This document shows positions 49,790 to 57,883 of a DNA stretch of 64,000 nt, piece after piece. Position 1 is the first letter of the stretch; each line of letters starts with the position of its first letter. The notes below the pieces were generated by a model. It worked only from the letters and a program-made list of their open reading frames with translations, was not told the DNA's origin and ran no database searches. The position numbers were made by a program, and so were the translations under genes. This DNA is from Streptomyces bluensis (GTDB lineage Bacteria; Actinomycetota; Actinomycetes; Streptomycetales; Streptomycetaceae): the NCBI RefSeq assembly GCF_014650715.1, contig NZ_BMVM01000007.1:1-64000 (forward strand), read 5' to 3'.

Positions 49790-52700
49790 ATGACAGAGGC
49801 CAGACTGCGGACGTATCTGAAACGGGCCACGACGGAGCTGTACCGGACGCGGCAGGAGCTCGCCGAGCTCCGTGACCGGGACCGCGAACCCCTCGCGATC
49901 GTCGGCATGGCCTGCCGCTTTCCCGGCGGGGTGCGCGGCCCGGAAGACCTGTGGCGGCTCGTCGCCTCCGGCACCGACGCCATCTCGCCGTTCCCGGCGA
50001 ACCGGAGCTGGCGGCTCGACGGGCTCGCCGACGCGGCCGGGGACACCGGCACCCCCGTGCCCCACGGCGGCTTCCTGCACGACGCCGACGAGTTCGACGC
50101 GGAGTTCTTCGGCATCAGCCCGCGCGAGGCCCTGGCCATGGACCCCCAGCAGCGGCTGCTCCTGGAGAGCGCCTGGGAGGCCGTGGAGCACGCGGGCATC
50201 GACCCGACCGGACTGCGGGAGAGCCGTACCGGCGTGTTCGCCGGAGTCACGGCGCAGGAGTACGCGTCGCTGAGCCGGACCGGGCACGAGGGCGTGGAGG
50301 GCTACCTGCTGTCGGGGACCACCGCGAGCGTCGCCTCCGGACGCGTCGCCTACACCCTCGGGCTGCGCGGCCCCGCGCTCACCGTCGACACCGCCTGCTC
50401 GTCCTCGCTGGTCGCGCTGCACCTCGCCTGCCGTTCGCTGCGGGCCGGCGAGTGCGATCTCGCGCTGGCGGGCGGGGCCTGTGTGATGGCGACGCCGGGG
50501 ATGTTCCTGGAGTTCACCCGGCAGCAGGGACTGGCCGCGGACGGTCGCTGCAAGCCGTTCGCGGCCGCCGCCGACGGCACCTCGTGGGCGGAGGGCGTCG
50601 GATTGATCGTGCTGGAGCGGCTGTCGGCGGCCCGCCGGCGCGGCCACCGGATCCTGGCCGTCATCCGCGGTTCCGCCGTCAACCAGGACGGCGCCAGCAA
50701 CGGACTGACCGCCCCGAGCGGGCCTGCCCAGGAGCGGGTCCTGCGCGACGCGCTGCACTCGGCCGGGCTGCGGCCCGAGGACGTGGACGCCGTGGAGGCG
50801 CACGGCACGGGCACCCGGCTCGGTGACCCGATCGAGGCCGGCGCGCTGCTCGCCGTCTACGGCCGGGAGCGGCCCGCGGACCGCCCGCTGTTGCTCGGCT
50901 CGCTGAAGTCGAACATCGGGCACGCGCAGGCGGCCGCGGGGATCGGCGGCGTCATCAAGACGGTGCAGGCCCTGCGCCACGAGCAGCTGCCGCGCACCCT
51001 GCACGTGGACGCGCCCACCCCGCACGTGGAGTGGCGGGAGGGCGGCGTACGGCTGCTCACCGAGGCCCGTCCGTGGCCGCGCCGCGGCACCCCGCGCCGG
51101 GCGGGCGTCTCGTCCTTCGGCATCAGCGGGACCAACGCGCACCTGATCCTCGAAGAGGCACCGGAGCCGGAACCGGCGAGGTCGCCCACCTCACGGGAGC
51201 AGCCACCGGGCCAGGCGAAGGCCACCGCAGGGGAGACGGCACCCGACCAGGCGAGACCGGCCACCGCACAGGCGCCGGAACGGGACCACGCGACGGCGGC
51301 CACCGCGCGGGAGCCGGAGCCGACCCCGGCCACGTCACCCACCGCACCGGAGCCGGAGCCGTTCCCCCTCCCGTGGCCCCTGTCCGCGCGCACCGCCCCG
51401 GCCCTGGCCCGGCAGGCGGCACGGCTCGCCGAGAGCCTGGGCGAGGCACCGGCATCGGGCCCGGCCGACGCGGGCCACGCCCCGGACGGCACCCGGTCCA
51501 CCGCGCTCCCGCCCCGACCCGCCGACGTGGCGCACGCCCTGGTCGGCACCCGGGCCGCGCTGGAGCACCGGGCCGTGGTGCTCGCCGAGGATCTGGCCGG
51601 GTTCCGCGCGCTGTTGTCCCGTCTGGCGCGCGGCGAGGACGTGCCGGGCGTGGTGCGAGGCCGGACGAGGGCCGGGCGCACGGTGTTCGTCTTCCCGGGG
51701 CAGGGCTCGCAGTGGGCGGGGATGGCGCGCGAACTGCTCCAGACGTCCCCCGTGTTCCGGGACCGCGTCCACCAGTGCGCCGAGGCCCTCGCCCCGTACA
51801 CCGACTGGTCACTGACCGACGTGCTCACCGAGGCGCCGAAGGCCCCTCCGCTCGACCGGGTCGACGTGGTGCAGCCCGCGCTGTGGGCGGTCATGGTGGC
51901 CCTGGCGGAGGTGTGGCGTGCCCACGGTGTGCAGCCCGACGCCGTCGTGGGGCACTCGCAGGGGGAGATCGCCGCCGCGTGCGTGGCGGGCGCCCTGTCG
52001 CTGTCGGACGCCGCGCGCGTGGTGGCTCTGCGCAGCCGCGCCCTGATCCGACTGGCGGGCACCGGTGGGATGGCGTCGGTGGCCCTGCCCGCCGACCGGG
52101 TGCGCGAGCGGCTCGCCGATCCCGACCTGGCCGGCCGGGTGCACCTCGCCGGGGTCAACGGCCCCGCGGCCACGGTGATCGCGGGCCCGGCGGCACTCCT
52201 GTCGTCGCTGGTCGCCGCGTGGGAGGCGTCAGGCGTGCACGCCCGCGTGGTCCCCGTCGACTACTCCTCGCACAGCCCGGACGTGGAGGCGCTGCGTCCG
52301 GAGGTGCTGGACCTGCTGGCCCCGGTCGCCCCGCGCCGCCCCGACGTCCCCCTCTACTCGACGCTCACCGGCGGCCTGCTGGACGAGGCCACGCCGATGG
52401 ACGCCGAGCACTGGTTCCGCGGTCTGCGCGCCCCCGTGCGGTTCCACGACGCGGTGACCGCCCTGATCGACACGGGCCACGACCTGTTCGTCGAGTGCAG
52501 TCCGCACCCGGTGCTCACCATCGCCGTCCAGGACGCTCTCGACGCCGCCGGGGTACGCGGCGCCGCCCTGGGCACCCTGAACCGCGGCGCCGGTGGCCGG
52601 CGCCGGTTGCTGGTCTCGCTCGCCGAGGGGTATGTGCGCGGCGCGCCCGTGGACTGGTCCACGCTGCTGCCCCCGGGACGGCCGGAGGCGGCGGAGCTGC

Positions 52701-55700
52701 CCACGTACGCCTTCGAGCGCCGCCGCTACTGGTTGGAGCAGCCGTCGGGCACCGATCCCGCCCGGCTCGGTGTGGCGGCGACCGGGCATCCGCTGCTGGG
52801 CGCCGTGGTCGAGTCGGCCGCCGACGAGGGCCTGTTGCTCACCGGGCGGATCTCGGTGGCCGAGCAGCCCTGGCTCGCCGACCACGTCGTGCACGAGTCG
52901 GTGCTCCTGTCGGGCACGACGCTGGTGGACTGGGCGCTGCACGCCGCCGACCGGCTCGACGGCTCCGTGGACGATCTCGTCCTGGAGGCGCCTCTCGTGC
53001 TGCCCGTCGACGGCGCGGTGGACGTGCAGCTCGCCGTGGCCGGCCCCGACGCCGCACGCCGTCGTACGTTCACCGTGCACTCCCGCCCCGCCGGGCGGGA
53101 GGACGCGACGGGCGCCCGGTGGACCCGCCATGCCTCGGGCACCCTCGCCCCGCTCGCCGATCCGGATCCGTCCGCGCCGGAGCAGTGGCCGCCGGCCGGG
53201 GCCGAAACGCTCGACGTCACCGAGGTCTACGACCGCCTCGCCGCCGTCGGCTACTGGTACGGCCCGGCCTTCCGGAACCTGCGCGCCGCCTGGCGGCGGG
53301 AGGGGGAGCTGTACGCCGAGGTCCGGCTCGCCCCGGACACCGACCCGACCGGATTCGCCGTGCACCCGGCGCTGCTGGACGCGGCCTTGCACGCCCTGGT
53401 GCTGCACGCGCTGGACGCGGCGGAGGACGCGGAGAGCATCCTGCTGCCGTTCTCCTTCGCCGGAGTACGGGTGCACGCGGTGGAGGCGGACGAGGTGCGC
53501 GTCCGCGTGACGCCCACCGGGCCGCGACACGCCCGGCTGCTGCTCACCGACCGGTCCGGGGCGCCGGTCGCCACCGTCCAGGAGGTGTCGCTGCGCCCGA
53601 CCTCGCGTGCCGCGCTGCGCGCGCAGGACGACGTTTCGGCGGACGCCCTCTTCGAGGTGACCTGGCAACCGGTGCCTGCCGAGGTGCCCGGACCGGCCGT
53701 GCGCTGGGCGGTGCTCGGTGCCGCCCACCCGCGGCTGCCGCAGGCCCCGGTCCACGCCGATCTGCCGACCCTGCTGTCGGCGCTCGGCGAGCGGGACACC
53801 GCACCCGACGCGCTGGTGGCCTTCTGGCCGCCCGGTCCGGCAGGGGCCGTGTCCGAGGGGGGCCGCGCGGTGGCGGCCGCCCACGAGGCCGCCCGGTCCG
53901 CGCTCGCGCTCGTCCAGGAGGTGCTGGCCGCGGGGCGGCTGCGCTCGGCGCGGCTGGTGGTGGTGACCCGCGGCGCGGTCGCCACCGGTCCCGGGGAGCC
54001 CGGCCCGGATCTCGCGGCCGCCACGGTGTGGGGGCTGCTGAAGAGCGCCCAGAGCGAGCATCCCGGCCGCTTCGTGCTCCTCGACCTGGACGCCGAGGGC
54101 GCCGACGAGGACGCGGACAGCGGGGCGGACCAGGTGGCCGTCGCCCTCATGACCGGGGAGCCGCAACTGGCGTGGCGCCGGGGCGCCTGGCACGCTCCCC
54201 GGCTGGCCCCGCTATCCGCGCGCCGCACGCTCACGCCGCCCCCGGACGGCAGCTGGCACCTGGACATCCGTACGAAGGGCACCCTGGACGGCCTCGCGCT
54301 GGTCCCGGACGACCACGGCTCGCGGCCGCTCGGCGCGGGGGAGGTCCGGGTGGCGATGCGTGCGGCGGGCGTCAACTTCCGTGACGTCGTGGTGGCTCTG
54401 GACATGGTCCCGGGTCAGGAGGGCATGGGGCTGGAGGGCGCGGGCGTGGTCCTGGAGACGGGTGCCGGGGTGCGGGACCTGGCTCCCGGCGACCATGTCA
54501 TGGGCCTGGTGCCGAGGAACGCGTTCGGCCCGGTGGCCGTCACGGACCGGCGGCTGCTGGCGCGGATCCCGCGGGGCTGGTCGTTCACGCAGGCGGCGGC
54601 GGTGCCGGTGGTGTTCCTGACGGCGTACCACTGCCTGGCCGAGCTGGCCGGGGTCCGTCCCGGCGACCGGGTCCTGGTGCACTCCGGAGCCGGCGGGGTG
54701 GGCATCGCGGCGATCCGGCTCGCCCGGCACCTGGGCGCGGAGGTGTTCGCCACCGCCTCGCCCGGCAAGTGGGACGTCCTGCGCGCGGAGGGGCTCGCCG
54801 ACAGCCACATCGCGAGCTCGCGCACCGACGCGTTCGAGGAGACGTTCCGCCGGGCGACGGACGGCGCGGGCATGGACGTCGTGCTCAACTCGCTCACCGG
54901 TCCGCTGCTGGACGCCTCGCTGCGGCTGCTGGGATCCTCGGGGCACCTGGTCGAGATCGGCAAGACCGACGTCCGGGACGCCGAGGAGGTCGGCCGGCGG
55001 CATCCTGGAGTCCGTTACGACGTCTTCGACCTGCTGCGGGCCGAACCCGACCACGTGGCGCGGATGCTGACCGAGGTCCTCGCCCTGTTCGACCGGGGCG
55101 TGCCGGGACTGCTGCCGGTGACCACGTGGCCGGTGCACGAGGGCGGACAGGCCCTGCGTCACATGGCCCAGGCGCGGCACACGGGCAAGGTGGTGCTGAC
55201 GCCGCCGCCCGGCTTCGACCCTCACGGCACGGTCCTGATCACCGGCGGCACCGGCGTCCTCGGCCGGCTGCTGACCCGCCACCTGGTGACCCGGCACGGG
55301 GTACGGCGGCTGCTGCTGGCCGGTCGCCGGGGCGCGAGCGCCGACGGGGCCGCGGAACTGGCCGAGGAGCTGGCGGCGCACGGTGCCCGGGTGTCGTTCG
55401 CGGCCTGTGACCTCGCGGACCGGGCGACGGTGGCCCGCCTGCTGCGGGACGTCCCGGACACCCATCCGCTGACCGCGGTCGTGCACGCGGCGGGCGTTCT
55501 CGCGGACGGCACCGTCGAGACGCTCACGCCGGACGCGGTGGACCGGGTGCTCGCTCCCAAGGCGGATGCGGCCTGGCACCTGCACGAGCTGACCCGGGGG
55601 ACCAGACTGTCCGCCTTCGTGTCCTTCTCCTCGGTGGTCGCGACGCTGGGCTCGGCGGGACAGGCGAACTACGCCGCCGCCAACTCGTTCCTGGACGCGC

Positions 55701-56338
55701 TGGCGCACCGCCGCAGGGCCGAGGGCCTGTCCGGCACGTCGCTCGGCTGGGGGCTGTGGGCGCAGGCCGGGGGTATGACGGGGCACCTGTCCGAGGCCGA
55801 CCGGGCCCGCATGAGCCGCGGCGGGGTGGCCGCGCTCTCGGTGCCGGAGGGGCTGGCCCTGTTCGACGCGGCGCTGGCGACGGGCGGCACGCAGGTGCTG
55901 CCGGTCCGGTGGGACCGGCCGGCGCTGGGCGACCTCGCGGGCCGGGACAGTTTGCCGCCGCTGCTGCGCGGCCTCGGCGGCATCCGTCCGACGGCCCGGC
56001 GCACCGCCCGCCAGGACGACACCGGGGACGCTCCCGCCTGGTCCCGGCAGCTGGCGGCGCTGCCCGCCGACCGCCGTCGCGCGGCCCTGTCGGAGTTGCT
56101 GACGCGCGAGGTGGCGACCGTTCTGGGCTACGGCGACGACGAGGAGATCGATGTCGACCAGTCCTTCAAGGACATGGGGTTCGACTCCCTGGCCGGGGTC
56201 GAGCTGCGCAACCGCCTGACCGCGGCGACCGGCCTGCGGCTGCCCGCGACACTGGTCTTCGACCGTCCCACGGTGCCCGACCTGACCGACCATCTCCTCG
56301 ACGACCCGGCGCTGCTCTCGCCCGTCGGCGGGGGCTGA
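49790..56338 (+). CDS. type I PKS extender protein, KS-AT-DH-ER-KR-ACP, no thioesterase
   Basis: 2182 residues, one complete fully reducing module. N-terminal coiled-coil docking (about 1-33); KS 36-460 (Cys203 in DTACSSS); AT about 630-930 (GHSQGE, YSSH: methylmalonyl type); DH about 995-1250 (His1032, but the motif reads HVVHESVLLS, with G and P replaced; DAALH intact); ER about 1487-1804 (HSGAGGVGIAA; V in place of Y in ALDMVPG); KR about 1812-2050 (TGGTGVLG, LAD: B-type, QANYAAAN); ACP about 2100-2168 (GFDSLAG). Only about 15 residues follow the ACP, so no docking helix and no thioesterase. With the loading protein it should make 2-methylbutyryl-ACP. The ATG at 49790 fits the docking domain and has GGGAAACGGGG upstream; an ATG at 49709 is in frame. 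Confidence 0.94.
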   Translation: MTEARLRTYLKRATTELYRTRQELAELRDRDREPLAIVGMACRFPGGVRGPEDLWRLVASGTDAISPFPANRSWRLDGLADAAGDTGTPVPHGGFLHDADEFDAEFFGISPREALAMDPQQRLLLESAWEAVEHAGIDPTGLRESRTGVFAGVTAQEYASLSRTGHEGVEGYLLSGTTASVASGRVAYTLGLRGPALTVDTACSSSLVALHLACRSLRAGECDLALAGGACVMATPGMFLEFTRQQGLAADGRCKPFAAAADGTSWAEGVGLIVLERLSAARRRGHRILAVIRGSAVNQDGASNGLTAPSGPAQERVLRDALHSAGLRPEDVDAVEAHGTGTRLGDPIEAGALLAVYGRERPADRPLLLGSLKSNIGHAQAAAGIGGVIKTVQALRHEQLPRTLHVDAPTPHVEWREGGVRLLTEARPWPRRGTPRRAGVSSFGISGTNAHLILEEAPEPEPARSPTSREQPPGQAKATAGETAPDQARPATAQAPERDHATAATAREPEPTPATSPTAPEPEPFPLPWPLSARTAPALARQAARLAESLGEAPASGPADAGHAPDGTRSTALPPRPADVAHALVGTRAALEHRAVVLAEDLAGFRALLSRLARGEDVPGVVRGRTRAGRTVFVFPGQGSQWAGMARELLQTSPVFRDRVHQCAEALAPYTDWSLTDVLTEAPKAPPLDRVDVVQPALWAVMVALAEVWRAHGVQPDAVVGHSQGEIAAACVAGALSLSDAARVVALRSRALIRLAGTGGMASVALPADRVRERLADPDLAGRVHLAGVNGPAATVIAGPAALLSSLVAAWEASGVHARVVPVDYSSHSPDVEALRPEVLDLLAPVAPRRPDVPLYSTLTGGLLDEATPMDAEHWFRGLRAPVRFHDAVTALIDTGHDLFVECSPHPVLTIAVQDALDAAGVRGAALGTLNRGAGGRRRLLVSLAEGYVRGAPVDWSTLLPPGRPEAAELPTYAFERRRYWLEQPSGTDPARLGVAATGHPLLGAVVESAADEGLLLTGRISVAEQPWLADHVVHESVLLSGTTLVDWALHAADRLDGSVDDLVLEAPLVLPVDGAVDVQLAVAGPDAARRRTFTVHSRPAGREDATGARWTRHASGTLAPLADPDPSAPEQWPPAGAETLDVTEVYDRLAAVGYWYGPAFRNLRAAWRREGELYAEVRLAPDTDPTGFAVHPALLDAALHALVLHALDAAEDAESILLPFSFAGVRVHAVEADEVRVRVTPTGPRHARLLLTDRSGAPVATVQEVSLRPTSRAALRAQDDVSADALFEVTWQPVPAEVPGPAVRWAVLGAAHPRLPQAPVHADLPTLLSALGERDTAPDALVAFWPPGPAGAVSEGGRAVAAAHEAARSALALVQEVLAAGRLRSARLVVVTRGAVATGPGEPGPDLAAATVWGLLKSAQSEHPGRFVLLDLDAEGADEDADSGADQVAVALMTGEPQLAWRRGAWHAPRLAPLSARRTLTPPPDGSWHLDIRTKGTLDGLALVPDDHGSRPLGAGEVRVAMRAAGVNFRDVVVALDMVPGQEGMGLEGAGVVLETGAGVRDLAPGDHVMGLVPRNAFGPVAVTDRRLLARIPRGWSFTQAAAVPVVFLTAYHCLAELAGVRPGDRVLVHSGAGGVGIAAIRLARHLGAEVFATASPGKWDVLRAEGLADSHIASSRTDAFEETFRRATDGAGMDVVLNSLTGPLLDASLRLLGSSGHLVEIGKTDVRDAEEVGRRHPGVRYDVFDLLRAEPDHVARMLTEVLALFDRGVPGLLPVTTWPVHEGGQALRHMAQARHTGKVVLTPPPGFDPHGTVLITGGTGVLGRLLTRHLVTRHGVRRLLLAGRRGASADGAAELAEELAAHGARVSFAACDLADRATVARLLRDVPDTHPLTAVVHAAGVLADGTVETLTPDAVDRVLAPKADAAWHLHELTRGTRLSAFVSFSSVVATLGSAGQANYAAANSFLDALAHRRRAEGLSGTSLGWGLWAQAGGMTGHLSEADRARMSRGGVAALSVPEGLALFDAALATGGTQVLPVRWDRPALGDLAGRDSLPPLLRGLGGIRPTARRTARQDDTGDAPAWSRQLAALPADRRRAALSELLTREVATVLGYGDDEEIDVDQSFKDMGFDSLAGVELRNRLTAATGLRLPATLVFDRPTVPDLTDHLLDDPALLSPVGGG

Positions 56339-56351
56339 CCCGGGGCAGACA

Positions 56352-56378
56352 CGGGGCCCGGGTGGCGTCCGGGCCCCG
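56352..56378 (+). terminator. hairpin terminator after the type I PKS pair
   Basis: A 10-bp GC inverted repeat (56352-56361 and 56369-56378) with a 7-nt loop, 13 nt after the PKS stop. Confidence 0.65.
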
Positions 56379-56587
56379 ACGGGGGTTCGGGCACCGTGTG
56401 CGGGACACCCGTGACGGGCCGCGGGGCCGCGCTGCTCCACGTACCGCGGCCGGGCGGGGGCCGCGACCGCCCGCGGGGAGGAGGGCCGGTTCAGGGACGC
56501 CTCAGGGATTTCCCTGAACTCCCTTCGCTCTCAACTCCCTATACTTGCCAAGGACCGTACGCGGCGGAGGACTCCAGGGAGACCCGG

Positions 56588-57229
56588 GTGATTGACCGAT
56601 ACGTCGCCGAACTGGACAAGGCCCTGCGCGGCCCACGGGCGGTCAAGGCGGACATGCTCGCGGAGGCTCGTGACGGGCTCGTCGATGCCGCCGAGGCGTA
56701 CGAGGAGAGCGGCCTGGACCGCACCAGCGCCGAGCAGCGTGCCGTGGCCGACTTCGGCCCCGTCGACATCATCGCTCCCGAGTACCAGCCGGAGCTGGCC
56801 CTGGCCGAGGGCCGGCGTACGGCACTGCTGATCTGCGTCGTCCTGACCGTCCAGCCGGTCGCGTGGTGGCTGCTGCTGACCCTCGCCGGACACGGCGCGG
56901 ACGCCCGCGCCGACACGGATTACGCCCTGGTCGACGACGTGGTGCGCTGGACCGGCGCCGGGGCCATCGGCACGGCGCTCGCGGTGGCGATCGCCACCGG
57001 CGCCGGGGTGCGCTACGTGGGCGCACGCCGGCGTCTGGTCCGTGCGGCCGGTTTCTTCGCGTTCCTCGTCTGCGCGGTCTTCGCCGTCCTCGGCCTGCTG
57101 CTGACGCTCTACAGCCCGGCCACGGACTCGCTGCTGGGCCTCACGGGCCTGCCGATGACGGCCCTGCTGCTCGGCGTTCCGCTGGCCGGGGTCGCCGTGG
57201 CGGGCCGTCGTTGCCTGGCCGCGTCCTGA
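56588..57229 (+). CDS. permease-prefix-type membrane protein (PadR partner)
   Basis: 213 residues. The N-terminal helical segment IDRYVAELDKALRG...DGLVDAAEAYEESGLD...AVADFG resembles the permease-prefix/DUF1700 domain often found next to padR genes. About four transmembrane helices follow (residues 78-210). No transport or catalytic motif. GTG at 56588 with AGGGAG upstream. Its neighbour, the PadR regulator, is convergent; in many actinomycetes such proteins are regulated by the adjacent PadR. Confidence 0.7.
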   Translation: MIDRYVAELDKALRGPRAVKADMLAEARDGLVDAAEAYEESGLDRTSAEQRAVADFGPVDIIAPEYQPELALAEGRRTALLICVVLTVQPVAWWLLLTLAGHGADARADTDYALVDDVVRWTGAGAIGTALAVAIATGAGVRYVGARRRLVRAAGFFAFLVCAVFAVLGLLLTLYSPATDSLLGLTGLPMTALLLGVPLAGVAVAGRRCLAAS

Positions 57230-57403
57230 CCGTGTACGTGCGTGCACGGCTCGTCGGCGCCGCGCCGAGGTGACAGGGCCCGGTTCCCGTCCTCCGGATC
57301 GGCCGGGCGTCGTGAGGCCGGGCACGCGCGCTCCCGGACCGGGAAGCTCCTGACCCCGCGTCTCCCTGCTCCCTGACGCCCCGGGGGCACGTCATGCGAA
57401 AGC

Positions 57404-57431
57404 ACCGGCACGGCTCGTGAACCGTGCCGGT
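57404..57431 (-). terminator. hairpin terminator after the padR-type gene
   Basis: A 10-bp perfect inverted repeat, ACCGGCACGG and its complement, with an 8-nt loop, 20 nt beyond the PadR stop; it may also serve the convergent membrane gene. Confidence 0.7.
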
Positions 57432-57451
57432 CGTCGCTCTCCTCGCGGCCC

Positions 57452-57784
57452 TCAAGCCGGCGCGGACCCTGGGCGCAGGACACCCTCGACCATGGTGGAG
57501 AAATCCCGCCATTTCGTCCGCTCGTTGGTCAGCGCCCGACGGCCCGCGGCGGTGAGCTGGTAGGTGCGGCGCCGCCGGCCACCCACCGTGCTCCACTCAC
57601 TCTCCACGAGTCCCGCCCGATCGAGGCGCCGCAGCGCGGGGTAGAGCGACCCGGTCGGCAGATCCAGCGCCCCACCGCTGCTGACCTGGAGAGCCTCCAT
57701 GACCGCGTATCCGTGCAGAGGCTCCGTTTCGAGCACCGCGAGGATCAGCGCGTCCAGATGGCCCCGTAGCGCTTCAGACATCAT
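57452..57784 (-). CDS. PadR-family transcriptional repressor
   Basis: 110 residues, the short PadR-s2 form. A winged helix-turn-helix is clear: GHLDALILAVLETEPLHGYAV, LPTGSLYPALRRLDRAGLVES, and GGRRRRTYQLTAAGRRAL. Divergent from the MMPL exporter, with two ATGTAG/CTACAT-type palindromes between them, one overlapping its own start codon. Probably represses itself and the pump, and from the shared palindrome perhaps the copper oxidase at 42861. Ligand possibly the pathway product or an intermediate. Confidence 0.92.
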   Translation of the reverse strand: MMSEALRGHLDALILAVLETEPLHGYAVMEALQVSSGGALDLPTGSLYPALRRLDRAGLVESEWSTVGGRRRRTYQLTAAGRRALTNERTKWRDFSTMVEGVLRPGSAPA

Positions 57785-57829
57785 GTAGGCAATCTACATC
57801 ATGTGCTAGCGTCGACGTCCTACATGTAG
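57783..57829. promoter_or_regulatory. two PadR-type palindromes in the padR/MMPL divergent promoter
   Basis: ATGTAG-5 nt-CTACAT at 57783-57799, overlapping the regulator's start codon, and CTACATGTAG at 57820-57829. Both fit the ATGTA...TACAT pattern bound by PadR proteins. The exporter start follows 54 nt after the second site. Confidence 0.75.
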
Positions 57830-57883
57830 CCAAGCTATCTATCGTGGCGGGTGACGCCACTGGACAAGGGAGGTCGGACCACG

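Noticed and set aside
56290..56338. Thioesterase or docking domain at the end of the extender PKS
   Set aside because: Only about 15 residues follow the ACP helix region before the stop; nothing resembling either domain is present.
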